This document shows positions 35,885 to 45,208 of a stretch of DNA of 64,000 nucleotides, piece after piece. The stretch lies in assembly GCA_964575845.1 (NCBI GenBank), contig CAZNSX010000007.1, forward strand, positions 147,870-211,869, given 5' to 3'. The stretch is from CAZNSX01 sp964575845 (GTDB taxonomy: Bacteria > UBA8248 > CAZNSX01). Numbering within the stretch: position 1 is the first letter of the stretch; each line of letters starts with the position of its first letter. A program made the translations under genes and the position numbers. The notes beneath the pieces were generated by a model. The model made no database searches and was not told where the DNA came from. It worked only from the letters and a program-made list of their open reading frames with translations.

Positions 35885-36880
35885 TCAGCGGAGTGCCTGC
35901 ACCTTCTCGTAAAATCCCTTCCCCCAGAGCCCTTCTTCCTCAAGCTTGGGTATCTCGGGGAGGAGTTTCTTCTGGAAGGGCTCGGTATCCACGAAAATGA
36001 CTGAGCCCCCATCCTTCAGAATCTGGTCGAAGCTCTTCTTGTAGGCTGCACCCACTAGCTCTTCCATGAAGGCGGCCGTGTCCTCGGCGGCGGCCGCTAG
36101 GACTTCTCTCTGTTCAGCTGAAAGGCTGTCGTACTTCTTCTTGTTCATTGCCAAGCTCATGACGCTCAGGATGTGATCGGTCATGGTGACGTAAGGTGCT
36201 GCAAGATGGAACTTCTGGCCCACTATGGTCTCGAAGGGAGATTCCATGGCGTCCACAGTCCCCTGCTTAAGGGCCATGAAGGCCTCCCCCCAGGGTACCT
36301 TGGTGGGGGCGGCTCCCAGCGCCTTCCAGGTCCTGATATAAGTCATTATGCCGGGGACCCGGAACTTCATCCCGGCGAGGTCCTCCGGCCGGAACACGGG
36401 CTTCCTGGAGACGACCTCTCTCGGCAGCTTCCTCCAGTTGTCTGCGATTATGACGATGCCGGCCTTGTCGGCGAGATTGCTCTTAAGCTCGGCATTGAGC
36501 GATGAGGCCAGGAATTTCTTCAGGTGTTCCCTGTCTCTGAAAAAGAAACCCCATCCCAGGGCTCCGTACTCCTTCACCAATTTGGCGTACCGGACGAGGT
36601 CCTCCTCGACTATGTCGATGGAGCCCGTCTGCATGGCCAGGATGGCTTTATCGCCCGTGCCGAGCTGGCCACTGGGGAAGACCTTTATGAGAAGTGAGCC
36701 CTTGCTCCTCTCCTTGACCCTCTCCGCGAAGTGGTAGGCAGCTTTCCCCGTCGGCGTCGTGGGCGCGCTGGGGCAGGCGAGCCCAAGCGTCGTGGCGGCT
36801 GATGCGGGTGGCACTGCTACCACCGAAATAAAGAGCAATGCCGATACCATCAAAATCAATGCTCCCGTCTTTCGGTTCAT
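35885..36880 (-). CDS. TRAP transporter solute-binding protein (DctP family)
   Basis: A periplasmic substrate-binding protein of 331 residues from ATG 36880, which is preceded by AGGGAGG eight bases upstream; a longer frame to 36979 overlaps the permease gene and is rejected. The signal peptide ends near PPASAA. The mature protein has KVFPSGQLGTGDKAILAMQTGSID and the conserved arginine region GMKFRVPG, typical of DctP proteins that bind organic acids. The ligand is unknown, though the upstream flavoprotein in the same operon may act on it. Confidence 0.93.
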   Translation of the reverse strand: MNRKTGALILMVSALLFISVVAVPPASAATTLGLACPSAPTTPTGKAAYHFAERVKERSKGSLLIKVFPSGQLGTGDKAILAMQTGSIDIVEEDLVRYAKLVKEYGALGWGFFFRDREHLKKFLASSLNAELKSNLADKAGIVIIADNWRKLPREVVSRKPVFRPEDLAGMKFRVPGIMTYIRTWKALGAAPTKVPWGEAFMALKQGTVDAMESPFETIVGQKFHLAAPYVTMTDHILSVMSLAMNKKKYDSLSAEQREVLAAAAEDTAAFMEELVGAAYKKSFDQILKDGGSVIFVDTEPFQKKLLPEIPKLEEEGLWGKGFYEKVQALR

Positions 36881-36930
36881 AATCGAGTCCTCCCTAAAAA
36901 TACAGCTCTGCCTTTGCCAACTTCTGCTTC

Positions 36931-38217
36931 TCATGGGCTCCGCCCCATTAGGAAGCCCGCCATGTAAGTTACCGTCCAAGGGATGTAAGTGATTATAGCC
37001 AGAGAAACGAGAAGCGGTATGAGAAAAGGGAGGGTGGCCCTCACCGTTCTCTCAAAGGAGATTTGGGCTATGTCGCTCACTATGTAGAGGCACCAACCAA
37101 CGGGCGGCGTTATAAGGCCTATCGTGAGATTCAGGACCATTATGACTCCCAGATGGATGAGGTCGATGCCGAACTGCTGGGCGAGGCCGACCATCATGGG
37201 GGTAACTATGATCATGACCGCGGTTATGCTCATGAAGCAGCCGAGGAAAAGGAGGGCCAGGTTGAAGATGAGAAGCAGCAAGTACTTGTTTGCGGCCACC
37301 GCCAGCAGGGCCGCGGAGAGCCTCTCGGGGATCTGCTCCGTTATGACGAGCCAGCCGAATAGGGTGGCGCAGGATAGGATGAACATGACCTGAGCGGTCA
37401 GGAGCATAGTCCTCTGCAGGATTTTCGGCAGGTCGGATAGCCCTATCTCGCGGTAGGCCAGGCCCAGGAGGAGGGCGTAGGCGGAGCCCATCACTCCGGC
37501 CTCGGTCGGGGTGACCACGCCGGTTATGATCCCGGCCATTATGATGGCCGGCGTCATGAGAGCGGGAAAGGCCGACAGGAAGGAGCGCCCGACCTCATAG
37601 GGCGTGGCTTTCGCCTCTAAGGGGTAATTGCGCCTAAGGGCCATGAAATAGACGAAGACCATCATGGTGAAGCCCATCACCACTCCAGGAACGATGCCGC
37701 CCAGAAAGAGGGCTCCTGTGGGAACGTCCGCCATGACGGCGTAAAGCACCATCATGATGCTGGGCGGGATTATGGGCCCTATGGTTGAAGACGCGGCCGT
37801 GACCGCCGCGCTGAAATCGGGGTCGTATCCCGCCTCGGTCATCGCCTTGATCTCTATAGTGCCCAGTCCGGCCGTGTCCGCGATGGCCGAGCCGGACATC
37901 CCGGCGAAGATCATGCTCGCCACTATATTCACATGACCGAGCCCCCCTCTTATGTGGCCGACGAGGAGGCTGGCAAAGTTGAAGATGCGCCGGGTGATGC
38001 CGGCCGTGTTCATCAGCTCTCCTGTCAGAACGAAGAAAGGCAAGGCCAGGAGAGGGAAGCTATCGAGACCGTCCATCATCTTCAGGGGGACTATGGAGAA
38101 CTGGATGCCCTCGGCGAAGACGAGATAGGCGAGAGAGCCGAGGCCTATGGCCACGGCCACGGGCGCACCGATGAGAAGGAAGAAGAGAAAGATTATTATG
38201 AGAGCCGCGAGAGCCAT
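36931..38217 (-). CDS. TRAP transporter large permease (DctM family)
   Basis: A 428-residue transport subunit with about 12 membrane segments, driving uptake with an ion gradient. Family marks include IGAPVAVAIGLGSL, GSAIADTAGLGTIEIKAM and IIPPSIMMVLYAV near residues 130-170. It is 32 bases after the FAD-dependent oxidoreductase gene and before the binding protein, so all four genes probably share one transcript from the promoter at 39609-39638. Confidence 0.94.
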   Translation of the reverse strand: MALAALIIIFLFFLLIGAPVAVAIGLGSLAYLVFAEGIQFSIVPLKMMDGLDSFPLLALPFFVLTGELMNTAGITRRIFNFASLLVGHIRGGLGHVNIVASMIFAGMSGSAIADTAGLGTIEIKAMTEAGYDPDFSAAVTAASSTIGPIIPPSIMMVLYAVMADVPTGALFLGGIVPGVVMGFTMMVFVYFMALRRNYPLEAKATPYEVGRSFLSAFPALMTPAIIMAGIITGVVTPTEAGVMGSAYALLLGLAYREIGLSDLPKILQRTMLLTAQVMFILSCATLFGWLVITEQIPERLSAALLAVAANKYLLLLIFNLALLFLGCFMSITAVMIIVTPMMVGLAQQFGIDLIHLGVIMVLNLTIGLITPPVGWCLYIVSDIAQISFERTVRATLPFLIPLLVSLAIITYIPWTVTYMAGFLMGRSP

Positions 38218-38249
38218 ATCACCGCCCGCCCAGACCTAGCCGAAACAAC

Positions 38250-39560
38250 TCAAGCGTCGTCGAGTTCCAGGATGGCGCCCTGTTGGCGAAGGAGGTTTCT
38301 TATGGCTTGGACCTCGAGCGCCCGCGGCGGGACCCCCTCCTTGGCCGCCAGGGCGGCAGCGGCACCCGCCGCCTGCCCCGTCACGGCGCAGACTGACATA
38401 GCCCTTAAGGACCCATAGGCCTCTCGCTCGGAGGATATGGCCCTTCCTGCAACCAGGGCCCCCTCCAACCCTCGGGGAAGGAGGCACCTGTAGGGTATGG
38501 AGTAGGCCCCTCCCTCTGGCACCCTCTTAAGCTTTACCTCCAGGCTCTTCGTCTCATGGAGGTCGATAGCATAGCATCCGAGTCCGATGGAGTCTTCGAA
38601 GCCCCTGGCCTCAAGCACGTCCTTCGCGGTCAAGACGTAATCGCCCATCACGCGACGGCTCTCCCTCACGCCCAAGAAGGGGGCCACGGAGAGGAGCCTC
38701 GCCCGCTCGAAGCCGGGATAGCGCTCTATGAGATAGCCGCTCACGGCCCGCACCTGGCACCTTCCCTCGACATGCGCTTTGGAGAAGCACTCGGCCGAGA
38801 GAGGATCGCGGCATGGGACGCGCGTGGCGTTTACGATGGCATCAGCCGAGCCTATGGGCCCATGAATCGCCAGATAGCGTGCAAAAAGGCGGCCCTCCCT
38901 GATGCCGGAATCCACAAGCTCCTCCCATCTGCTCCTTTTGATGGAGCCAGCGCGCTCGAAGTCAACGGGGCCCATCCGGAAGTTCAGGCTCGCGGCCTGG
39001 ACCGTGCCCTCATTTCCGCCAAGCTTCCAGGGGGCTTCCGCACGAGTCGCCACCCCACCATCGCCCGTGGCGTCAATTGTGACCCGCGCATCTACGCGAT
39101 GGGTATCCTCCGGACCCAGCGCGAGGGCTCCGCAGAGCGCCCCTCCATCAGCAAGGGCCTCCGTGACCCGAAGCCCATAGAGCGCTCTCACCCCGGCTTC
39201 GCCGAGCATCTCATCGGCGACAAATTTCATCACCTCAGGGTCAAACTCCAGGCGGTCAAACGAGAGGGTGGGGTCGGCCGAGAGCTGGACGAATTTTATC
39301 CCCGCAGCGCCGCCAGAGGCGATGAGGCGCTCACAAATCTCCGCCCCTATCCCCCCCACAACGCGGCGCCCACCGCTGAAGAAGGCCGTGAAATTCGCCA
39401 CGAAGGCCCCGGTTGCCATTCCGCCGGGGAAGCCCTCCTTCTCTATGATTAGGGTTTCGGCGCCGGCTCTCGCGGCTGCGATCGCCGCGGCCAACCCCGA
39501 CGGGCCAGCCCCTACGACCAACACATCGCAGCGAAATCTTTTCTCCTTTCTCAACACCAT
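38250..39560 (-). CDS. FAD-dependent oxidoreductase (FAD_oxidored family)
   Basis: A 436-residue flavoprotein. The dinucleotide-binding motif is DVLVVGAGPSGLAAAIAAARAGAETLIIEK, followed by GFPGGMATGAFV; a second FAD-contact motif near the C-terminus is GALVAGRAISSEREAYGSLRAM. This places it in the FAD_oxidored group, whose members oxidise or reduce varied organic acids and are often misnamed xanthan lyase-like. No signal peptide is visible, so it is cytoplasmic. It heads the TRAP operon and is likely to process the imported compound. Confidence 0.86.
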   Translation of the reverse strand: MVLRKEKRFRCDVLVVGAGPSGLAAAIAAARAGAETLIIEKEGFPGGMATGAFVANFTAFFSGGRRVVGGIGAEICERLIASGGAAGIKFVQLSADPTLSFDRLEFDPEVMKFVADEMLGEAGVRALYGLRVTEALADGGALCGALALGPEDTHRVDARVTIDATGDGGVATRAEAPWKLGGNEGTVQAASLNFRMGPVDFERAGSIKRSRWEELVDSGIREGRLFARYLAIHGPIGSADAIVNATRVPCRDPLSAECFSKAHVEGRCQVRAVSGYLIERYPGFERARLLSVAPFLGVRESRRVMGDYVLTAKDVLEARGFEDSIGLGCYAIDLHETKSLEVKLKRVPEGGAYSIPYRCLLPRGLEGALVAGRAISSEREAYGSLRAMSVCAVTGQAAGAAAALAAKEGVPPRALEVQAIRNLLRQQGAILELDDA

Positions 39561-39608
39561 TTCCTTCTTCCGGGGAAAAGAAAAGAAGAGCAGCTTTCGC
39601 CCGATGGG

Positions 39609-39638
39609 ATTCTATGGACAGGGGCTCAGGCTTGTCAA
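39609..39638 (-). promoter_or_regulatory. predicted sigma-70 promoter for the flavoprotein-TRAP operon
   Basis: The minus strand has a perfect TTGACA (39638-39633), an 18-base spacer and TAGAAT (39614-39609), about 49 bases before the flavoprotein ATG, which itself has AGAAGGAA upstream. The surrounding 39561-39883 gap holds no gene. Confidence 0.65.
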
Positions 39639-39883
39639 GCCACTGACCCTTTAAGCGGGGCCTCCATTTTGTCCATTCAGATGGAATAAAACCCCTTGCC
39701 GGTCGGTAGAAGAAATGGGAAAAGGGTGTGCAGGCGGGCAATGCCAGCCCTTGGGAAGAAGAGCCAGATTTTCATGAGATTTTCTTGTAAACTCTATCAG
39801 TGGCGGAGAACTCTCGAGTCGCATTTTCCCTCTTCCCCCCTGCGGGCAAGAGGTGTGCTCCGGCTTTCAGGGAGATTAAGGAA

Positions 39884-42466
39884 ATGAAAAAGGGCCTATT
39901 GCTTCCGGTCATTTTCTTATTGGGCTTTCTTCTCAGCACCCCCGCCCAGGCCGCCACCTTCGAGACTGAGCTGGAGAATGGCCTGACTGTCATCCTCAAG
40001 GAGAACCATGCGGCTCCTGTCCTCAGGCTGCATCTTCTTGTGAGGACAGGAAGCATCTATGAGGGAGAGTATCTGGGAAGCGGCGTCTCGCACATCCTTG
40101 AGCATCTCGTCAACGGGGGCACCACCAAGAGGCGCACCGAGCGGGAGAGCGAGCTTCTTCTTTCGCGGATGGGAAACCGATCCAACGCCTATACAACCCG
40201 CGACCATACGGGCTACTACATAAGCACTACCCGGGAGCACCTTGAAGATGCTCTTGATCTTTTGGTGGACTGGGTCTTGAATAGCGCCTTCACCGAGGAA
40301 GAGTGGAGGAGAGAGCTCGGTGTGGTCAAGCGGGAGATGGAACAGGACCAGGATGACCCGGGGTGGGTGCTGAGTCGCCTGGCGGCGGAAAATGTCTTCA
40401 AGGTGCACCCCGCCCGAATCCCGGTCATAGGCTACCGCGAGGTTCTCGACCGGCTGACCCGCGAAAAGGTCATGGACTATTACAGGCGAACCTATGTGCC
40501 GAACAACATGGTGCTCGTGGCTGTGGGCGATTTTGAGCGAGAAGCCCTCCTTCAAAAGATAAAAAGCACCACGAGCCCCTTCAAGCGAAGAGCGCTTCCC
40601 CCCATCTCCCTTCCCGAGGAGCCGGCCCAGGTGGGGAAAAGAAAAATGATTAGGGAGATGGAGGTTTCGACCGCATATCTCGACATCTCCTTCCGTACCA
40701 TCCCTCTGACACATCCTGACCTCTACCCTCTTGACCTCATCTCCTTCATCATGAGCGAAGGTGAGAGCTCCCGCCTTGTGAGAGAGGTCCGGGATAAGGG
40801 ACTGGCATCCTCCATTACTTCCCTGTCCTTCACGCCCGGCTATGGCCCCGGCACCTTCACCGTGCGGGCTACCGTTGAGCCGGAGAAGCTCGAGGCAGCC
40901 CAGGGGGCCATCCTGGAGCAGCTCGACCGCCTCAAGAGGGAGCTTGTTGAGGAGGATGAGCTCATGCGGGCAAAGCGCCAGAAGGTGAGCGAGCAGGTGC
41001 TTGGAGCCCAGACAGTTGAGGCGCAGGCAAGGGAGCTGGGCATCAATATGCTCAGTGCTTTTGACCCCGATTTCGGGGAAAAATACGTGGAGAAGGTCCA
41101 GCTCGTGGGGCGGGAGGCCCTGCGGGAAGTCGCCAGGAGATATTTCAGGGAGGATAACCTTTCGGTAACCATCCTCAGGCCTGAGGTCAAGGGGAGGGCT
41201 GCAGAAGCCCGCCCGAGACCCCTTGCTCAAAAGGTCAGCAGGCACCGCCTCCCCGATGGAATGATCCTTCTTCTCAAGAGGAACCCGGCCGTCCCTGCTG
41301 TGGCCGTACATGCTTTTTTCAAAGGAGGAGTGAGGGCCGAGCCCGAGGGCAAGAACGGCCTCTCAAACCTCATGGCGCAGATGCTCCTGCGGGGCACAAA
41401 GAGCAAGAGCGCCCAGGAGATCGCCCGAGCCTTCGATGCAATGGGAGCCCGCGTGGAGGCGGGCTCAGGACACAATACCTTCTACCTCTCGGCAGAATTC
41501 CTCAAGGGGGACCTCATGCGGGGCCTCGAACTCCTCTCCGATATAATCATGAATCCCAGCTTTCCCGATGAGGAGCTGAGAAAGCTGAAGCCCATCCTCC
41601 TGGGCCAGATGAGGCAGAGGAAGGATGACTGGAAGACTGAGCTCTCAGACCTCTTCTATCGCAATTTCTTCCGCAAGAGCGCCTATCGCTTCCTCCCCTT
41701 AGGAAAGGAGGAAGACCTGGCCGCAATGGGGCGCGAGGATCTCCTCCGGTTCCATGAAAATTTTGTGGTCCCCAACAACATGGTGCTTGCCATCTTCGGC
41801 GATATCGAGCCGGAGGCGACCAGAGAAGCAGTCGAGAAAGCCTTCAAGGGCTTTAAGCCCAGTCAAGAGTCAGCCTTCCCACGGGTTCTTCCCGAGCCCC
41901 CCCTCACAGGGAGCCGAGAGCTGAGGCTCCCCTCAACCAAAAGCGTCTCGGCTCTCTTCCTAGGCTTCTCCGGCGTCAGCATCTATGACCTCAAGGAGCG
42001 TTTCACCCTGGACGTAATAGACTCCCTCACCTCTGGCATCAACTACCCCAGTGGCTGGCTCCACCGGGAGCTCAGGGGGAAGAGGTTGGTCTACTACGTC
42101 CACGCCTTCAACTGGACGGGATTGGAGCCGGGTTTCTTCGGGGTCATTGCGGCGACCGAGCCCGAGAAGACGGGCCAGGTTATCTCGATAATCCTGAAGA
42201 ACCTCGGGCGCCTAAGCGAGGAGGCAATCTCTCGGGAAGAGCTCGGAGAAGCCATAAATAAGTTAAAGACGGCATGGATGCTCAACCGTCAGACGAACGG
42301 AGAGCTCGCGTCGGAGGCCGCGCTTGATGAGCTCTACGGCCTAGGGCTCGATTTTGAGAAAAAGTACCTCGAGGGCATTGAGCGGGTAACCGCGGAAGAT
42401 ATAAGGAGGGTGGCGAGGAAATATCTGGAGAACTACTTTCTGCTCATCACATCGCCTTCTCCTTAG
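39884..42466 (+). CDS. fused M16-family zinc metalloprotease, exported
   Basis: An 860-residue protein with two M16 halves in one chain. The start is ATG 39884 (MKKGLLLPVIFLLGFLLSTPAQAA, a clear signal peptide) with AAGGA upstream; a 28-residue longer frame has no support. The inverted zinc motif HILEH is at residues 70-74, with the downstream acidic ligand near the KREMEQDQ region. The second half (about 445-860) keeps the fold (NLMAQMLLRGTKSKSAQEIA) but lacks HxxEH, as expected for the inactive partner. It probably degrades or processes peptides in the periplasm. Confidence 0.9.
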   Translation: MKKGLLLPVIFLLGFLLSTPAQAATFETELENGLTVILKENHAAPVLRLHLLVRTGSIYEGEYLGSGVSHILEHLVNGGTTKRRTERESELLLSRMGNRSNAYTTRDHTGYYISTTREHLEDALDLLVDWVLNSAFTEEEWRRELGVVKREMEQDQDDPGWVLSRLAAENVFKVHPARIPVIGYREVLDRLTREKVMDYYRRTYVPNNMVLVAVGDFEREALLQKIKSTTSPFKRRALPPISLPEEPAQVGKRKMIREMEVSTAYLDISFRTIPLTHPDLYPLDLISFIMSEGESSRLVREVRDKGLASSITSLSFTPGYGPGTFTVRATVEPEKLEAAQGAILEQLDRLKRELVEEDELMRAKRQKVSEQVLGAQTVEAQARELGINMLSAFDPDFGEKYVEKVQLVGREALREVARRYFREDNLSVTILRPEVKGRAAEARPRPLAQKVSRHRLPDGMILLLKRNPAVPAVAVHAFFKGGVRAEPEGKNGLSNLMAQMLLRGTKSKSAQEIARAFDAMGARVEAGSGHNTFYLSAEFLKGDLMRGLELLSDIIMNPSFPDEELRKLKPILLGQMRQRKDDWKTELSDLFYRNFFRKSAYRFLPLGKEEDLAAMGREDLLRFHENFVVPNNMVLAIFGDIEPEATREAVEKAFKGFKPSQESAFPRVLPEPPLTGSRELRLPSTKSVSALFLGFSGVSIYDLKERFTLDVIDSLTSGINYPSGWLHRELRGKRLVYYVHAFNWTGLEPGFFGVIAATEPEKTGQVISIILKNLGRLSEEAISREELGEAINKLKTAWMLNRQTNGELASEAALDELYGLGLDFEKKYLEGIERVTAEDIRRVARKYLENYFLLITSPSP

Positions 42467-42478
42467 TTTATCGCCACC

Positions 42479-43612
42479 TCAACAAGGGCGAGGAGCGACC
42501 CATTTGGCTCCTTTAAAACCCCTCTCCACGGCCTCCAGAACAGCCTCGACCTTCATGCCGTCCCTGAAGTTTGGCTCCATCTCCCTCCCATTCTGCACGG
42601 CCTCAACGAATCGGGAGGTGATGTTGGGGCACCTCTCCTGAAAGGTGCGTAATGCGCGCTTGGCGCTCCCCGTATCTATCCCTCTTATGAGAGCAGGGGG
42701 AAGGGAGAGGGGCTTGAGTCTTCGCGCCTTTCCCCGCGCACCATGAAGGGAGCCCACTATCCAATCAGGCCTTGAAATATCCTGCTCAAAGAGCAAGGCC
42801 CCCTCGCCGCCGTAAAGCTCAAGCCTGAGGTAGAGGGCTCTTCTCGTGGCCCTGCGGCTCATGTGGAAGGACGCCTGGACACCACCCTCAAGCTCCGCCA
42901 GAAAGGCACACGCATCGTCATTCTCCACCGGGGCCCTCTGGCCAGAGCCCGGGATGGGAAGGGATTCTTCGAACCTTTTCAGGTGGCCCGTGACTCGCCT
43001 GAAGTCCCCTATGAGCCACCGGGTGAGGTCGATGAGGTGAGAGCCGATATCCCCCAGGCTCCCGGTTCCGGCCTCCCTCTCTCTGTAGCGCCAGTTGGTG
43101 GGATGATGCCAGAAGCTGAAGTCAAGAAAATATACAACGCTGAGATGCCAGGGGTCCCCGAGGTAGCCTTTGGTGATAAGCTCCTTCATGCGAAGGAGGG
43201 CCGGGATGAAGCGCCAGCCGAAGTTGACCGCGTGGATAAGCCCCCTCTGTTCCGCCCGCCGCCACATCCGCTGGCACTCCCTGAGGTTCATTCCCAGGGG
43301 CTTCTCACAGAGGACGTTGACACCCGCATCGAGGGCGGCCATGACCTGGGAATAGTGGGCCACATTGGGGGTGCAAACTATTAGTGCATCGAGCCCCTCC
43401 CGGCGCAGCATCTTTCTTAAGTCAGTATAGGCGGCCGGGATCTTGAGTCTCTTGGCGAGAGCCCTGGTCTTGCTCTCGGTGCGGCCACAGAGGGAGACCA
43501 CTTGCACCCCCGTGGCGGGCCGCAGGGCCGGCATGTGGGCCGTCTCTGCCCAAAGGCCCGTGCCCACGATGCCAAATCTGAGGCGTTTGCTAGCCGTGAG
43601 CCCTCTCCTCAT
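42479..43612 (-). CDS. Gfo/Idh/MocA-family oxidoreductase
   Basis: A 377-residue NAD(P)-dependent dehydrogenase with the Rossmann start RFGIVGTGLWAETAHMPAL, CEKPLGMN (catalytic lysine) and GDIGSHLIDLTRWLIG, where the aspartate-histidine pair typical of the family lies. It is distinct from the dehydrogenase in the lpx operon. Its ATG overlaps the stop of the upstream lipoprotein gene by four bases. Sugar or inositol substrates are usual in the family; which one is unknown here. It converges on the M16 protease gene. Confidence 0.87.
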   Translation of the reverse strand: MRRGLTASKRLRFGIVGTGLWAETAHMPALRPATGVQVVSLCGRTESKTRALAKRLKIPAAYTDLRKMLRREGLDALIVCTPNVAHYSQVMAALDAGVNVLCEKPLGMNLRECQRMWRRAEQRGLIHAVNFGWRFIPALLRMKELITKGYLGDPWHLSVVYFLDFSFWHHPTNWRYREREAGTGSLGDIGSHLIDLTRWLIGDFRRVTGHLKRFEESLPIPGSGQRAPVENDDACAFLAELEGGVQASFHMSRRATRRALYLRLELYGGEGALLFEQDISRPDWIVGSLHGARGKARRLKPLSLPPALIRGIDTGSAKRALRTFQERCPNITSRFVEAVQNGREMEPNFRDGMKVEAVLEAVERGFKGAKWVAPRPC

Positions 43613-44367
43613 CTCTCTTTCTCCTCAAAGTCGCTCGAGGCCCTCACTTCATGGACTCCAACGAGAGTATTCACAAGCTCCCGGCAGATCTCATCCACAG
43701 CACGCATTGCGTTTATGGGCCTCAGGGCAAACCCCGTCTGAAAGACGCCAACGCCTGCGGCAATGGGGTCTAATAGGGTTATCCGCACTGTGTGGTCGCG
43801 CCGAGCATCCCGGGCCTGCCAGAGGGTCTCACCGGTGAGGCTATCGACCATCTTTACGCTCAATCCCACGGCCAGTTGTGAATAGAGAAACAGGTACCAG
43901 AAATCATAGTGGGTGATCTCCCCCAGCACGTAAGCGTCGGCATTCAGGTCCTCCCTGAGGCGCTGCCGCTCCACTGAGGTGAGCCCCATGCATGGGTCGG
44001 CCTCACTCGCCGCCATGTGCTGGTTTACCAGGTACGGGTCTACATCCTTAAAGGGAAGCTGAGCAAACTGGCCATAGAAGGCCAGGTGGATTCTCTTGGC
44101 GATATCTCTGGCGACCTCTTCTTTATTGGCTCCCCTGAAATGACCGGTGGAAACAAGCCCGAAGACGCGGCCGCTTCCCACCCGGTTGCAGAAGGGCAGA
44201 ACCGCAACCCTTGTTGGCGGCCGGGCCTTTAGTTTCTTTGAGATATAAATTCGGCCCGAGGGGTCCAGCTCATAGACTCGGTCCAAGAAGCTCTTGCGCT
44301 TGGGTGGGGCACAGCTAAGAGAAACGAGAGAGAGCAGGATTACGAAGGCCACCAACCATCTGGACAT
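43609..44367 (-). CDS. GNA1162/DUF799-like outer-membrane lipoprotein
   Basis: A 252-residue lipoprotein. The lipobox LSLSC places the modified cysteine at residue 19. The mature part includes RVAVLPFCNRVGSG, KRIHLAFYGQFAQLPFKDVDPYLVNQHM and DAYVLGEITHYDFWYLFLYSQLAVGLSVKMVD, which resemble the DUF799/GNA1162 and CsgG-like lipoprotein folds. CsgG-like lipoproteins can form or assist secretion pores, but nothing nearby confirms that. An extended -10 promoter at 44400-44408 precedes it. Confidence 0.72.
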   Translation of the reverse strand: MSRWLVAFVILLSLVSLSCAPPKRKSFLDRVYELDPSGRIYISKKLKARPPTRVAVLPFCNRVGSGRVFGLVSTGHFRGANKEEVARDIAKRIHLAFYGQFAQLPFKDVDPYLVNQHMAASEADPCMGLTSVERQRLREDLNADAYVLGEITHYDFWYLFLYSQLAVGLSVKMVDSLTGETLWQARDARRDHTVRITLLDPIAAGVGVFQTGFALRPINAMRAVDEICRELVNTLVGVHEVRASSDFEEKER

Positions 44368-44399
44368 CTCGACAATAATCCCCCAAAGGCTGGAATGTC

Positions 44400-44408
44400 A
44401 TTGTAACA
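44400..44408 (-). promoter_or_regulatory. extended -10 promoter for the lipoprotein gene
   Basis: The minus strand reads TGT-TACAAT, an extended -10 element (TGn plus TACAAT), about 33 bases before the lipoprotein ATG. There is no good -35 box, which such promoters can lack. Confidence 0.45.
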
Positions 44409-44626
44409 GAGGAAGACCTGAGCCCGGAGGGCCAAGACTACCCCTTTCGGTTACGCCAGGGTCTCCTCAACACAAGAACCTATTTAATTCGAAAATAGCG
44501 GTTTTCTCAACCTCTTTGAGAGCTGAGAAGCCGTATGGCCCTTTTCTCCGGGTCTTCTCAATTTTTCTTTCAGGAGGAAACCATTGCCTGCATATTGGGC
44601 GAGCCGCAAGGCCCTTCAGATATTTC

Positions 44627-44656
44627 TTGACAAGGGTGAGACCCATCTGCCATAAA
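44627..44656 (+). promoter_or_regulatory. predicted sigma-70 promoter for the act operon
   Basis: A perfect TTGACA (44627-44632) is followed after 18 bases by CATAAA (44651-44656), about 40 bases before the actA ATG. The -10 is only a partial match. Confidence 0.5.
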
Positions 44657-44694
44657 GGGCGAGCGTGAAAGGTCGTGGGCTCCCTTAACCTCTC

Positions 44695-45195
44695 ATGAGA
44701 GCTCTAGTGTCGAGGATTTTTCTCCTCTTGGCCATTGCGCTGGCCCTGGGGGCATTTTTCTGGACGAAAAGCTCTTCCCGACCCCCCAGCCAACCCATCG
44801 CCTTCAGCCATAAGGTCCACGCTGGAGAGAACAAGATCCCCTGCCTCTACTGCCACGCCTATGCCCGCCGCTCTCCCGCGGCGGGGGTTCCCTCGGTTGA
44901 GAGGTGCATGGGTTGCCACAAGATCACAGGCCTCGGAAAGCCTGAGGTGGAGAAGATCCACGCTTTTTGGGAGCAGAAACAACCAATCCCCTGGGTCAGG
45001 GTTTACCGGCTGCCCGATTTCGTCTATTTCTCCCACAAGCGCCACATCCTCAAAGCGGTCCCCTGCCAGAGCTGCCACGGAGAAGTGGAGAAGATGGATG
45101 AGGTGGCGGCGTTGAGGAGGCTAGAGATGGGCTGGTGCCTCGGGTGCCATCGGAAAGAGGGGGCCGATACGGATTGCCTCACCTGCCACAAGTGA
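44695..45195 (+). CDS. actA: alternative complex III, pentaheme cytochrome c subunit
   Basis: ActA is the periplasmic pentaheme cytochrome of alternative complex III, which oxidises quinol and passes electrons to cytochrome c or an oxidase. The 166 residues have an N-terminal anchor (about 7-24) and exactly five CxxCH sites: CLYCH, CMGCH, CQSCH, CLGCH and CLTCH. Further histidines (FSHKVH, FSHKRH) are candidate distal ligands. It is the first gene of the operon, 13 bases before actB. The ribosome site is poor. Confidence 0.94.
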   Translation: MRALVSRIFLLLAIALALGAFFWTKSSSRPPSQPIAFSHKVHAGENKIPCLYCHAYARRSPAAGVPSVERCMGCHKITGLGKPEVEKIHAFWEQKQPIPWVRVYRLPDFVYFSHKRHILKAVPCQSCHGEVEKMDEVAALRRLEMGWCLGCHRKEGADTDCLTCHK

Positions 45196-45208
45196 GAGGA
45201 GAGAGAGG

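Larger units (their letters stand above)
44368..44694 (+). other. divergent intergenic control region
   Basis: This 327-base gap separates the lipoprotein gene and the act operon, which are transcribed away from each other. It holds a minus-strand extended -10 element and a plus-strand promoter, listed separately. I see no small gene or structured RNA. Confidence 0.5.

Noticed and set aside
39917..41311. Minus-strand frame of 464 codons
   Set aside because: It lies opposite the M16 protease, whose signal peptide and HILEH motif are clear; the antisense frame shows no motif.
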